Origin: Planctomycetota bacterium
GTDB lineage: Bacteria > Planctomycetota > Phycisphaerae > Phycisphaerales > UBA1924
Assembly: GCA_023432465.1 (NCBI GenBank)
Contig: JAEYUO010000064.1
Location: forward strand, 1 to 29,930
Direction of reading: 5' to 3'
DNA: 29,930 nucleotides
Shown: in pieces, positions 7,086 through 15,743 of the stretch
How positions within the stretch are numbered: the first letter of the stretch is position 1
How the letters are laid out: each line of letters begins with the position of its first letter
Translations under genes and position numbers: made by a program
The notes under the pieces: model-generated
The model's input: the letters and a program-made list of their open reading frames with translations, nothing else
What the model was told of the DNA's origin: nothing
Database searches by the model: none

Positions 7086-8585
7086 ATGAAGATCCATGCC
7101 ACGATCGCCCTTGCCGGCCTGCTCGTCGCGGTCACCGCAGGGTGCACGACGTTCCAGGCGGCCGAGTCCGACTACTCGTATGCGGAGTACGTTGCCCCGC
7201 TCACAGACGAAGACTGGCCCGCGCGCGAAACGGCGGATCTGGAGAGGATCGCCCGCGAGACGCCGCGGCTGGTGTATCGGTATGTGCTGGACGGCACAAA
7301 GACGGAAGAAGAACTCGAGCCGCAGTTCCGGGAGTCACTGAAGCGAGCGGATGCGAGGATTCCGTACTCGAAGGCGTTCGGGCAGGGGATCATCCGGGTG
7401 GTGCGTGGCGGCGGCTCGCGGGAACGGACCCGCACAGTCCCGATCGAGCGGCCGCAGAATGCCTCCGCGTCTGAAGCGGGCCCAAATAGGGGGGCGATGC
7501 CCAACACAACGCAGCCGGACGAGCCGGCAACCCCGGGATCGACGGACTTCCTCTTGCGGGACTTCTACAGCTCGGTGCGGTTCGTATCGTTCTCGCCGCT
7601 GGCGGACCGACCGGCGGACACCCGCTACGAGAACTTCCTGGAAGCATCGTCGACATCGCAGAACCGGTTCTTCAAGCAGCGCGATGCGGGGATCCGTGTC
7701 AACGATCGCGAGAAACTGATGGTGCTGGCGGAGGGGACGCGGTTGCGACTCCTTGAGCCGCCCGCCGGAGTGCGGCCGCGGGGGCTGGTGGTGCACATCG
7801 CCGGTCTGGGCTCGATCCAGTTCGAAGAACCGCTGCTGAAAGAGTTGCTCTCACGCGGGTGGTGTGTGCTGCGGGTCGCGACGCCGCGGATCTGGTGGTA
7901 TGAGTCACAGACCTACAAGATGGAATCGTGGGAAGATGTCGAAGCGAACGCTGTGAAACTCGCCGCATCTTTTGACGACCTGCTTGCCGAGTCGGCGTAC
8001 GCGGCGGAGGCGGGATTGGCCTGGCTGGCCGAGGAGCGGCCGGACCTTCCGCTGTCGCCGCTGGCGATTGTCGGTTGCAGCGCGGGCGGGCTGATCGCTC
8101 CGGCCGTGGTGGCGAGGATGCCGGATCGGTTTGATGCCTGCGTGCTGGTCGGCGCGGGGGCGAACCTGCTGAAGGTCAGCCAGCTCAGCGACCTGACCGA
8201 TGGCGGTGTCAAGCTTGAATGGAAAGACGGGATCCGGAACATGGCGTATCGGGATCGGTTGTTCTCAAGGTATCTCGAGCTGTCGAAGCTCGATCCGTAT
8301 CACACGGCCCGGTTCCTCCGGGACAAGCCCGTTCTTTTCCACAGCGCGGAGTTCGATTCGACCGTGCCCGCGGAATGCGGCTTTGAGCTCTATGAGCGAC
8401 TGGGCAGGCCAGACCGGCTGACGAGCTTTGTCGGCCATCGGCTGTTGTTCTGGACGTTTCCCAAGCACGCGACGCGGATCGCCGACTGGCTTGAGCAGGC
8501 GGTGACTCGCCGGCTGAGCCTGCGGCCGGGAGAGGCCGAGCACGCGTCGACGGGGGCGGGCGGAGCAGGCTTGGGGCTTCCGTAG
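7086..8585 (+). CDS. Alpha/beta-hydrolase lipoprotein
   Basis: A 499-residue envelope protein. Residues 1-20 form a lipoprotein signal peptide ending in the lipobox VTAGC, with Cys20 as the lipidated residue. A polar region (about 21-155) follows, including a low-complexity Pro/Thr/Asn linker. The C-terminal half is an alpha/beta-hydrolase: nucleophile elbow GCSAG with Ser332, and probable Asp424 (in EFDST) and His451 (in VGHR) in the expected order. The substrate is unknown; an esterase, lipase or peptidase role would fit. Start: ATG 7086 gives the cleanest signal peptide; ATG 7077, three codons earlier, is possible; neither has a good ribosome-binding site. It is divergent from hutH but has no evident link to histidine use. 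Confidence 0.8.
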   Translation: MKIHATIALAGLLVAVTAGCTTFQAAESDYSYAEYVAPLTDEDWPARETADLERIARETPRLVYRYVLDGTKTEEELEPQFRESLKRADARIPYSKAFGQGIIRVVRGGGSRERTRTVPIERPQNASASEAGPNRGAMPNTTQPDEPATPGSTDFLLRDFYSSVRFVSFSPLADRPADTRYENFLEASSTSQNRFFKQRDAGIRVNDREKLMVLAEGTRLRLLEPPAGVRPRGLVVHIAGLGSIQFEEPLLKELLSRGWCVLRVATPRIWWYESQTYKMESWEDVEANAVKLAASFDDLLAESAYAAEAGLAWLAEERPDLPLSPLAIVGCSAGGLIAPAVVARMPDRFDACVLVGAGANLLKVSQLSDLTDGGVKLEWKDGIRNMAYRDRLFSRYLELSKLDPYHTARFLRDKPVLFHSAEFDSTVPAECGFELYERLGRPDRLTSFVGHRLLFWTFPKHATRIADWLEQAVTRRLSLRPGEAEHASTGAGGAGLGLP

Positions 8586-8718
8586 GGGCGAGCGCTCGGG
8601 CGCCATGCCTGGCGAACCCGCGGATCAGGGCCCGGCTGCCTGCCCCTGGCACCCCCCCGCTTCACGGATTCGAGGTCCTATAAGGACAGTTATGTAAAAC
8701 TCAGTGGCCGGCGGGCGT

Positions 8719-9231
8719 TCAGGGGGCGGAATCGGCAGCGACGGACCCAAGCCGGAGCTCCATCCATCGTGTGCCGGGTGTGGGGTCGCGGTTGTATGGC
8801 GGGATATCGCGGAAGCCGAGCGACTGGTACAGGCTTGTCGCCGTCGTCATGGAGGCCCCGGTGTCGAGGCGCATGGCGTGGTAGCGGGCTTTGCGGGCAG
8901 CGTCGATGATGGCCCGGGCGAGTGCGCGGCCGATGCCCAGCCCGCGAGCGGACGGGCGAACGTACATGCGCTTCATCTCACAGATGTCCGTCGCGATCGG
9001 CCGGAGCGCGACACAGCCCACTGACTGAACGGCGTCATCAAACGCGAGAAGCATGACGCCATGGGGCGGGCCGTACGCGCCGGGAAGCGCAGCGAGTTCG
9101 GCATCGATGCCCTGGTGCTCAAGACTGGCGCATTCGGCGGTGTACTCAAGCGACCGGGCGTACTCGGTGCAGAGTTCGCGGAAGGCAGCAATGTCCATCG
9201 CGCCAGCAACCGAGCGGATCGAGTATGGCAT
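8719..9231 (-). CDS. GNAT family N-acetyltransferase
   Basis: A 170-residue acetyltransferase of the GCN5-related fold. The acetyl-CoA pyrophosphate loop is RGLGIG (96-101), preceded by the beta-4 strand CEMKRMYVRP and followed by the helix GRALARAIIDAA. The C-terminal LYQSLGFRDIPPY is the usual motif B region. Acceptor unknown: small molecule or protein N-terminus or Lys. Start at 9231 has GGGAG about ten bases upstream. It lies 29 bases downstream of proS in the same direction, so the two may be co-transcribed, though a functional link is not implied. Confidence 0.9.
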   Translation of the reverse strand: MPYSIRSVAGAMDIAAFRELCTEYARSLEYTAECASLEHQGIDAELAALPGAYGPPHGVMLLAFDDAVQSVGCVALRPIATDICEMKRMYVRPSARGLGIGRALARAIIDAARKARYHAMRLDTGASMTTATSLYQSLGFRDIPPYNRDPTPGTRWMELRLGSVAADSAP

Positions 9232-9260
9232 AGCTCTGCTCCCGGCGAGCCGCCGATCGA

Positions 9261-11120
9261 TCAGTCACCCACGGCGGCCCGGCACTTTGCCGCCACATCG
9301 GTGAGTTTCACGACCTCGCCCTTGCCGGTGTCGCGACGGGCCTTGAACTCGACACCGCCCTCGGCCAGGGCCTTGTCGCCGATGGTCAGTCGCACGGGGA
9401 TCCCGATGAGGTCGGCATCCTTGAACTTCACGCCAGCACGCTCATCGCGGTCATCGATGAGGACATCAAGCCCCGCCGCGGCGAGATCGGCCGCGAGTCG
9501 ATCGGCCGCGCTCATATGCGAGGCGTCCTCGGGCTTCATGATGGTGATAAGGACGTGGTACGGCGCGATGGCGGCGGGCCAGATGATGCCGTTCTCGTCG
9601 TGATTCTGCTCGACGCTCGCGGCCATGGTGCGGGAGACGCCGATGCCGTAGCACCCCATGATGACGCTGGCCTTCTGCTGCTTGTCATCGAGGATGGAGA
9701 AGCCCATGGCGTCGGAGTACTTGGTGCCGAGCTTGAAGATGTGGCCGACTTCAATGCCGCGGCCGGTGACAAGTTTGGCTCCGGGCGCGCGGGGCGAGGG
9801 GTCGCCTTCAGCGGCGTTTCGGATGTCAGCGAGTTTAACATAACGCGAATCGTCCAGGATCGCCCCAACTTCCCGCCGCCAGTTGAAATGCTTGACGTGG
9901 TGATCGATCTTGTCGGAGCCGGAAGCCCAGAAACCGCCCCCAGCAACATCGGGGTCGACGAGCATCAGGATGTCCGTTCGGCCGGCGATGACCTTGGGGC
10001 TGACATAGCCGATCGCGAAGCCGGCCTCGCGGGCTTCCTTCTCAGGGGCGAGTTCGACCTTCCAGCCACTGGCGGTCTTGACCTTCCCCTCGTTGACGTC
10101 GTGGTCGCCGCGGACAACGGCGAGGATCCACTTGGGCGCGGTCTTCGCATCCTCCCCGCCCCCCCCACTCACGCCGCCGCCGATTCGTTCAATCGGTCGG
10201 AACACGATGGTCTTGAGCATGCGGTCGGGCTTGACCTTGATGAACTTGCCGACCTCGGTGATGCCCGGCATCCCGGGCGTGTGGACCTCGGTGAGCTCGC
10301 CGCTGGGGGCGCCATTGAACGCGCCGCCCTCGACTGCACGCTCACCGATCTCGCACTTCTCGACGTTGGCCGCGTAGCCGGAGACGGGGCACTTGAGGAT
10401 CGTGTCCTCGCCGCTTGGCGCATTCACCATGAACTCGTGGCTCGCGGAGCCGCCGATGGGGCCGCTCTCGGCTTCGACGGCCGTGAAATCGAGACCGCAG
10501 CGTTTGAAGACGTTTGAGTACGCGCGGTACATCGCGTCGTAGACCTCGTTGAGCCCCCCCGCTCCTTCGACGGCGGTGTGGAAGGAATAGGCATCCTTCA
10601 TAATGAACTCGCGGCAGCGGAGCAGGCCGGAGCGCGGGCGGGCTTCATCGCGATACTTGGTCTGGATCTGGTAGAGGCTGAGCGGCAACTGCTTGTAGCT
10701 GGTGATCGAGCCCTTCACCAGCTCGGTGATCGGCTCCTCATGCGTGGGTCCGAGCGCGGAGACCGCGCCCTTGCGATCGGTGACCTTGAAGAGCAGGTCG
10801 CCATAGTCGACATCGCGTTTGGTGTCCTTGTACAACTCGATTGGGAGCATCGCTGGCAGGAGCAGCTCGCTTGCGCCGGCGGCATCCATCTCCTCGCGCA
10901 CGATCTGGCTCACCTTGCGGAGGGTGCGCCAAGCCAGGGGGAGATAGTCGTAAATGCCCGAGCCGAGCTTCCGGATGAAGCCGGCGCGTGAAAGCAGGAT
11001 GTGCGACGGGCTTTCGGCATCGGCCGGTGCCTCGCGTGTGGTCGGGATGAGGGTGGAGCGCCAGCGGTGAATGATGCCGCGGCCGGGATGTTCTGCACGT
11101 TCGTTCTGGAGATTCGACAT
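9261..11120 (-). CDS. proS: Prolyl-tRNA synthetase (bacterial type with editing domain)
   Basis: A 619-residue class II aminoacyl-tRNA synthetase that charges tRNA-Pro. Seen in order: the N-terminal STLIPTTREAPADAE block, motif 1 region (ELLLPAMLP), GPTHEE, motif 2 (TKYRDEARPR...CREFIMKDAYSFH), the inserted YbaK-like editing (INS) domain at about residues 235-390 that clears Ala-tRNA-Pro, motif 3 (GCYGIGVSRT), and the anticodon-binding domain at the C-terminus. It is slightly longer than the usual ~570 residues, because of a ~20-residue N-terminal tail and a Gly-rich loop within the insert. The frame is open to a GTG at 11270, but ATG 11120 is the first credible start. Confidence 0.96.
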   Translation of the reverse strand: MSNLQNERAEHPGRGIIHRWRSTLIPTTREAPADAESPSHILLSRAGFIRKLGSGIYDYLPLAWRTLRKVSQIVREEMDAAGASELLLPAMLPIELYKDTKRDVDYGDLLFKVTDRKGAVSALGPTHEEPITELVKGSITSYKQLPLSLYQIQTKYRDEARPRSGLLRCREFIMKDAYSFHTAVEGAGGLNEVYDAMYRAYSNVFKRCGLDFTAVEAESGPIGGSASHEFMVNAPSGEDTILKCPVSGYAANVEKCEIGERAVEGGAFNGAPSGELTEVHTPGMPGITEVGKFIKVKPDRMLKTIVFRPIERIGGGVSGGGGEDAKTAPKWILAVVRGDHDVNEGKVKTASGWKVELAPEKEAREAGFAIGYVSPKVIAGRTDILMLVDPDVAGGGFWASGSDKIDHHVKHFNWRREVGAILDDSRYVKLADIRNAAEGDPSPRAPGAKLVTGRGIEVGHIFKLGTKYSDAMGFSILDDKQQKASVIMGCYGIGVSRTMAASVEQNHDENGIIWPAAIAPYHVLITIMKPEDASHMSAADRLAADLAAAGLDVLIDDRDERAGVKFKDADLIGIPVRLTIGDKALAEGGVEFKARRDTGKGEVVKLTDVAAKCRAAVGD

Positions 11121-11313
11121 AGGGCGGGAGTGTAGGGAGGAAAGGAGAGAACGCTCGGCGGGATGCGACGCCCCGGGCTGCCAACAATCATGCCTCCCGG
11201 CGGCCGCTGCACTTGACCTGGCGCAGTGATTTCCCGGCAAGGATGCCAGAGCGTTGTCGCACCCCCCCACTCATTCTGAACGGCAGAGGCCAAACCCCGA
11301 TGCGACCGACCCG

Positions 11314-12915
11314 ATGGCTGGCCCTGCGGTGGGCGGATCGGGCATGGCCGCGCCGGAGGTGCTGGAGCCCGCAAAGCGGCGCGGGGTGCGTGCGGGTCCC
11401 GGGCTGAATGCCGATGGCTCTTTGCGGAGCGGGAAGCTCGCAGGGCTGTCGATGACGATGGCGATTCTGACGCTGTCGTGGCCGATCATGGCGGAAAGCT
11501 CGCTGCAGTCGCTGGTGGGCTTGACGGACACGTTTCTGTCGGCACAGCTCTCGGAGGCGGCGACGGATGCCATCGGCGGGGCCTCGTACATCCTCTGGTT
11601 CGTGGGGCTGGTGGCGATGGCGATCAGCGTCGGGGCGACCGCGCTGGTGAGCCGGGCGATCGGCGGATCGCGGTTGGCGGTTGCGCACGCGGCGACTGGG
11701 CAGACGATGATTCTCGCCGTGGTGACCGGCATCGCCACCGGCGCGTTTGTCGCGGCCATGGCCGGGCCGATGTCGCACATCATGAACCTGACAGGCGCGG
11801 CGGAGGAAGGGTTCCGGACGTATATCCGCGTGTGCGCGGTCGGGGTCCCGGCGCTCTCGGTGCTGGCGGCGGGGATCGCCTGCGCCCGCGGCGCGGGAGA
11901 CTCCGTGCGGCCGCTGATGGCGATGATGGTTGTGAACGTGGTGAACATCATCGCGTCGTGGGGGCTTTCGGGCGTGGATGTCGTCCGCACGAGGCTTGTG
12001 GATGGACAACCGGTGCGGGATGTGCTGTTCGAGAACCCGCTGGACCTCAATATGGGGATCGCTGGGATCGCCTGGGGGACGGTGATCGGGGAGTATGTGG
12101 GCGCGGCGATCGTCCTGTGGCTCCTTGTCCGGGGCTCTTCGGTGGTGCGGCTGAAGCGCCACCGATTGCGGCCCCACTGGCACACCATGCGGCGGCTGAT
12201 CGCGGTCGGATTGCCAAACTTCTTCGAAACGCTCGGCATGTGGGCGGGCAACTTCCTGATCATCTTGATGGTGGGCTGGCTGACCGTGACGACGGGGGCG
12301 GGGCTGGCCGCGGATGGCACCGCAGCAGCGGGCGGATTGATGGGCGCGCACATCGTCGCGATCCGGATCGAGGCATTCAGCTTCCTGCCCGGCTTTGCGA
12401 TGGGCGCCGCGGCGGCAACGCTCGCTGGGCAATATCTTGGTGCGGGGAGCCCGGAGTCGGCGCGACGCGCGGTGAAGCGATGCACGCTCGTGACGGTCGT
12501 GTTCATGGGCGCGGCGGGGGTCGCGTTTCTGCTTGTGCCGACGTGGATCGTGTCCCTGATCACCGGGCAGCCGACGCACCTTGCGGAGGTGCCCCGGCTG
12601 ATCTTCATCACCGGATTGGTGCAGATCCCCTTTGGGATCAGCATCGTGCTGCGATCCGCATTGCGCGGGGCGGGGGATGCGAAGTTTGTCATGTGGCTGA
12701 CGTGGATCTCGACGTATGCCGTGCGGCTTCCGCTGGCGTATGCCTGCTCAGGCGTGGACATACCACTGCCGTGGGGCGGCATGCTGCACAACCCGTTCCA
12801 CGATTCGCCAAGCCTGTGGGCGCTCTGGGCGGGGCTGTGCGGAGAAATTGTGATCCGTGCATGCCTCTTCGGCGGGCGGTACCTGCACGGGGGATGGCTG
12901 AAAGCCCGCGTCTGA
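11314..12915 (+). CDS. MATE family efflux transporter
   Basis: A 533-residue polytopic membrane protein of the multidrug and toxic compound extrusion family, expected to export organic cations in exchange for Na+ or H+. The two-fold repeat is visible: the first half begins LTLSWPIMAESSLQSLVGLTDTF and contains GATALVSRAIGG and the ARGAGDSVRPL loop; the second half begins RLIAVGLPNFFETLGMW and repeats these elements as GAAAATLAGQYLGAG and LRGAGDAKF. The match of ARGAGDS and LRGAGDA at equivalent places is diagnostic. The N-terminal ~45 residues before the first helix are Pro/Gly-rich and extra. Start uncertain: ATG 11314 or ATG 11344; the frame also opens from a TTG at 11254. It is divergent from proS. 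Confidence 0.92.
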   Translation: MAGPAVGGSGMAAPEVLEPAKRRGVRAGPGLNADGSLRSGKLAGLSMTMAILTLSWPIMAESSLQSLVGLTDTFLSAQLSEAATDAIGGASYILWFVGLVAMAISVGATALVSRAIGGSRLAVAHAATGQTMILAVVTGIATGAFVAAMAGPMSHIMNLTGAAEEGFRTYIRVCAVGVPALSVLAAGIACARGAGDSVRPLMAMMVVNVVNIIASWGLSGVDVVRTRLVDGQPVRDVLFENPLDLNMGIAGIAWGTVIGEYVGAAIVLWLLVRGSSVVRLKRHRLRPHWHTMRRLIAVGLPNFFETLGMWAGNFLIILMVGWLTVTTGAGLAADGTAAAGGLMGAHIVAIRIEAFSFLPGFAMGAAAATLAGQYLGAGSPESARRAVKRCTLVTVVFMGAAGVAFLLVPTWIVSLITGQPTHLAEVPRLIFITGLVQIPFGISIVLRSALRGAGDAKFVMWLTWISTYAVRLPLAYACSGVDIPLPWGGMLHNPFHDSPSLWALWAGLCGEIVIRACLFGGRYLHGGWLKARV

Positions 12916-12993
12916 GGCTGGTTTCAGGCCGGGTGGTTCGTGGGATCGTGGCGGACGCAGGGGCCGTCCGAAAACGTCGCATTGATTGATTTC

Positions 12994-13022
12994 CTGCATG
13001 TTTCGAGTCGATTTACATGCAG
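12994..13022. promoter_or_regulatory. Inverted repeat upstream of the thiol protein/kinase operon
   Basis: CTGCATGT at 12994-13001 and its exact complement ACATGCAG at 13015-13022, with a 13-base AT-richer spacer. It ends 46 bases before the start of the thiol protein gene, in the 153-base gap after the MATE gene. It could be a regulator site for the operon or a leader hairpin. There is no T-run, so it is not an intrinsic terminator. Confidence 0.5.
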
Positions 13023-13068
13023 AAGGCCGCGATGCGGCGTTGAACTCTCCCCGTCTCCAGGAACGACC

Positions 13069-13713
13069 ATGCCCGTCGGTCCCCCCAATGCCGGTCGCAC
13101 AACGACAGTTCACGCGAGATGCGCTCTTGCCATCTGGCTTATCGCGCTCTCTTCGGGGATGGCGATGATGACGCACTCCTCCCTCACCGCAGGAGCAGTC
13201 GGGGCGTCGCCCGAGCGTTGGCCGGTGGCGTCGATCATTCCGCGGCCAGAGACGAACGCGATGATTGTGGTGTCCGTTCACCCGGCCTGCCCCTGCACCA
13301 GCGCGACGATGGCCGAGCTCTCAGAGTGGGTCCAATCGCGGCAGAACCCTCCCGAGGTCGTCGTGCTGGCGGCGCTGCCAGATGGGGAGGCCACGCGGTG
13401 GGACCTGCGGCGATTGGCGGAGCAGACCGGGACCATCGCCGGCGCACGGCTCATCGTCGATCCCGCGGGCGTGGAGTCGCTTCGGCATGGCGCGAAGACG
13501 TCGGGACACCTGGCGTACTACGACGCCGCGGGTGTGCTGCGATTTCGGGGCGGGGTGACGGCCTCACGCGGGCACCGTGGGCCGAGCGCGGGACTCTCCG
13601 CACTCTCCGCGCTCACGGATAACCAACCTTCGGAAGCCCCATCGGCCCCCGTGTTCGGTTGTCCGCTGCATGATCCGGAGTGCACGGTCGGATCGGTGGA
13701 GCCGCCGCGATGA
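13069..13713 (+). CDS. Membrane-anchored thioredoxin-like thiol protein, RedB-like
   Basis: A 214-residue protein with one N-terminal membrane segment (about 18-36) and an extracytoplasmic domain. After a first strand (AMIVVSVHPACPC) comes Cys74-Pro-Cys76, placed where thioredoxin-fold proteins carry CxxC, followed by a helix (TSATMAELSEW); a later YYDAAGVLRFRGG strand pair is also thioredoxin-like. A second Cys pair sits near the end, FGCPLHDPEC (Cys198, Cys205). From memory this layout matches small proteins annotated RedB found next to sensor kinases; I cannot verify that here. Start at ATG 13069 has AGGAA seven bases upstream; an upstream in-frame start at 12940 would add a non-hydrophobic tail and is rejected. 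The stop overlaps the kinase start (ATGA), implying translational coupling. Confidence 0.75.
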   Translation: MPVGPPNAGRTTTVHARCALAIWLIALSSGMAMMTHSSLTAGAVGASPERWPVASIIPRPETNAMIVVSVHPACPCTSATMAELSEWVQSRQNPPEVVVLAALPDGEATRWDLRRLAEQTGTIAGARLIVDPAGVESLRHGAKTSGHLAYYDAAGVLRFRGGVTASRGHRGPSAGLSALSALTDNQPSEAPSAPVFGCPLHDPECTVGSVEPPR

Positions 13714-15596
13714 CGCACTCCACTCAGAGTCTGCGGTTCTGCGCTGAACGCGCGGACCAACTGCTCAACGATCATCTGTCGGCGGTACACCGCCGAACCG
13801 ACCGGCTGTTCTCGGCGCTCTTGATGCTGGAGTGGGTGGCGGGGATCGCCGCGGCACTCTGGATCACGCCGCGTACGTGGATCGGTTCAACCTCGTACGT
13901 ACACCAGCATGTCTGGGCAGCCATAGTGCTGGGTGGGGTTGCCGCGCTGTTTCCGATCTGGATGATCCGGGTCCACTCGGGTGCGGCTTCGACCCGGCAC
14001 GCGGTGGCGGTGGCGCAGATGACATTCTCCGGGCTCTTCATTCACCTCACGGGCGGAAGGATCGAGACCCACTTTCACGTCTTTGGCTCGCTCGCGTTTC
14101 TGGCGCTCTACAGGGACTGGCGGGTGCTGGTGACGGCGACGGCGATCGTGACGCTGGATCACTGGGCGCGAGGGGTCTTCTGGCCCCAGTCGGTGTTCGG
14201 GACTGCGTTCTCAAGCCCGTGGCGATGGGCCGAGCACGCGGCGTGGGTGGTGTACGGCGACCTGTTCCTGATCCCCGCGTGCATCTACAGCACGCGTGAG
14301 ATGAGGCAGATCGCAGAGGATCGCGCAAAGATCGAGGCCAGCCACGACCTCATCGAGAACGAGGTGCGCGAGCGCACCGCGGAGCTGAATGAGGCTCGCA
14401 GCGCGGCGGAGAGCGCAAGCCGCACCAAGAGCATGTTCCTCGCGAACATGAGCCATGAGATCCGCACGCCCATGACCGCGATCCTGGGATACAGCGACCT
14501 GCTGCGGGATACCTCGTTGGGCGAGGGGGAACGGCAGGACTATGTGAAGATTATCCGCAGGAATGGCGAGACCCTGCTGGAGTTGATCAACGAGATCCTG
14601 GATGTCTCCAAGATCGAGGCGGGAAAGCTCACTGTTCAAGCGGCGGTGTTCAGGTTGGACTCGATCGTCGCGGAGGTCGAATCCACGATGCGGGTCCGGG
14701 CGATGGGCAAGGGACTGGAGCTCAATGTCCGGTACGCGGACAGTGCGAAGCTGGAGCTCAACTCCGACGCGTTCCGAATCCGGCAGATCCTGATGAACCT
14801 GGTCGGCAATGCGATCAAGTTCACTCAGTCCGGCTCGGTTGACATTCTGGTGCGCAGCGAAACGGACGCGACTGGAGGCGATCATGCGGTGATCGAGGTC
14901 ACCGACTCGGGGATCGGGATGTCGGAGAACGAGATGGCCGGACTGTTCCGGCCGTTCACCCAGGCGGATGAATCAACAACGAGACGCTTCGGTGGGACCG
15001 GACTGGGATTGACGATCTCTCGACGGCTTGCGGAGTTGCTGGGGGGGGAACTGACAATGCGGAGCACCCCGGGCGCGGGAAGCACGTTCAGTGTTCGTCT
15101 GCCCCGCGGAGAGATCGGCGACGGGCTCCTGCCACGGCCGGACGCCCCCGATCGGGCGGACTCGGAGAATGCGGAGCTTTCCGGGCGCATCTTGCTGGCC
15201 GAAGATGGGCCGGACAATCGTCGGCTGTTGATCATGCACCTGAGCCGCGCCGGGGCAACCGTTGAAGTGGCCGAGAACGGCCGAATCGCCTGCGAGATGG
15301 CGCTGGATGCGGCGGCATCCGGGGTGCCGTACAGCCTCATTGTGATGGACATGCAGATGCCTGAGCTTGACGGGTATGATGCGGCCCGGAAGCTCCGGGA
15401 AAGCGGCATTACCACGCCCATCATCGCGCTCACAGCGCACGCGATGGACACGGACAGGGCCAAGTGCCTCGCGGCGGGCTGCAACGATTACACGACCAAG
15501 CCGATCAATCGTGCCCGACTCCTGGCGATGTGCGAACGCTGGATGCGTGCGACTCGGCAGGTGGTCGAGTCGCCACGGGGCGGCGGCAAATCCTGA
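13710..15596 (+). CDS. Membrane hybrid histidine kinase with receiver domain
   Basis: A 628-residue signal transducer. Residues 35-195 hold about five to six membrane helices with a notable histidine-bearing motif, GGRIETHFHVFGS (115-127; His121 and His123), followed by LYRDWRVLVTA and GVFWPQSVFG. A coiled-coil linker (about 196-240) leads to the HisKA domain with phospho-acceptor His249 (NMSHEIRTPM). The ATPase domain shows the N box (NLVGNAIKF), G1 (DSGIGM, 399-404) and G2 (GGTGLGL, 428-434). The C-terminal receiver has acceptor Asp547 (VMDMQMP) and the TKP lysine. There is no DNA-binding output, so a separate Hpt or response regulator should receive the phosphate. Its ATG lies inside the stop of the thiol protein gene, so that protein is the likely sensor input partner. 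Confidence 0.93.
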   Translation: MTHSTQSLRFCAERADQLLNDHLSAVHRRTDRLFSALLMLEWVAGIAAALWITPRTWIGSTSYVHQHVWAAIVLGGVAALFPIWMIRVHSGAASTRHAVAVAQMTFSGLFIHLTGGRIETHFHVFGSLAFLALYRDWRVLVTATAIVTLDHWARGVFWPQSVFGTAFSSPWRWAEHAAWVVYGDLFLIPACIYSTREMRQIAEDRAKIEASHDLIENEVRERTAELNEARSAAESASRTKSMFLANMSHEIRTPMTAILGYSDLLRDTSLGEGERQDYVKIIRRNGETLLELINEILDVSKIEAGKLTVQAAVFRLDSIVAEVESTMRVRAMGKGLELNVRYADSAKLELNSDAFRIRQILMNLVGNAIKFTQSGSVDILVRSETDATGGDHAVIEVTDSGIGMSENEMAGLFRPFTQADESTTRRFGGTGLGLTISRRLAELLGGELTMRSTPGAGSTFSVRLPRGEIGDGLLPRPDAPDRADSENAELSGRILLAEDGPDNRRLLIMHLSRAGATVEVAENGRIACEMALDAAASGVPYSLIVMDMQMPELDGYDAARKLRESGITTPIIALTAHAMDTDRAKCLAAGCNDYTTKPINRARLLAMCERWMRATRQVVESPRGGGKS

Positions 15597-15743
15597 CTTC
15601 TCCGCCGTTTCTCTTGCCGCCATTGCTGCGGATGTGGCCGCTCACCCCCGCTCCCGTCCGCAGACGCGGGTCGGGAGAGATCCGTGTAGACTGAGCAGGA
15701 TTCTCTGGCTCCACAGACAACCAGGTGTACCGAGAGGAGACTC

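Noticed and set aside
8675..8687. GTCCT-ATA-AGGAC inverted repeat between the lipoprotein and GNAT genes
   Set aside because: Five-base arms with a three-base loop and no T-run; too weak for a terminator or operator call.
9516..10517. A 333-codon plus-strand frame opposite proS
   Set aside because: Composition and lack of motifs mark it as a shadow.
11271..12791. A 506-codon minus-strand open frame opposite the MATE gene
   Set aside because: Shadow of the MATE coding strand; Ala/Pro/Thr/Ser-rich and without family features.
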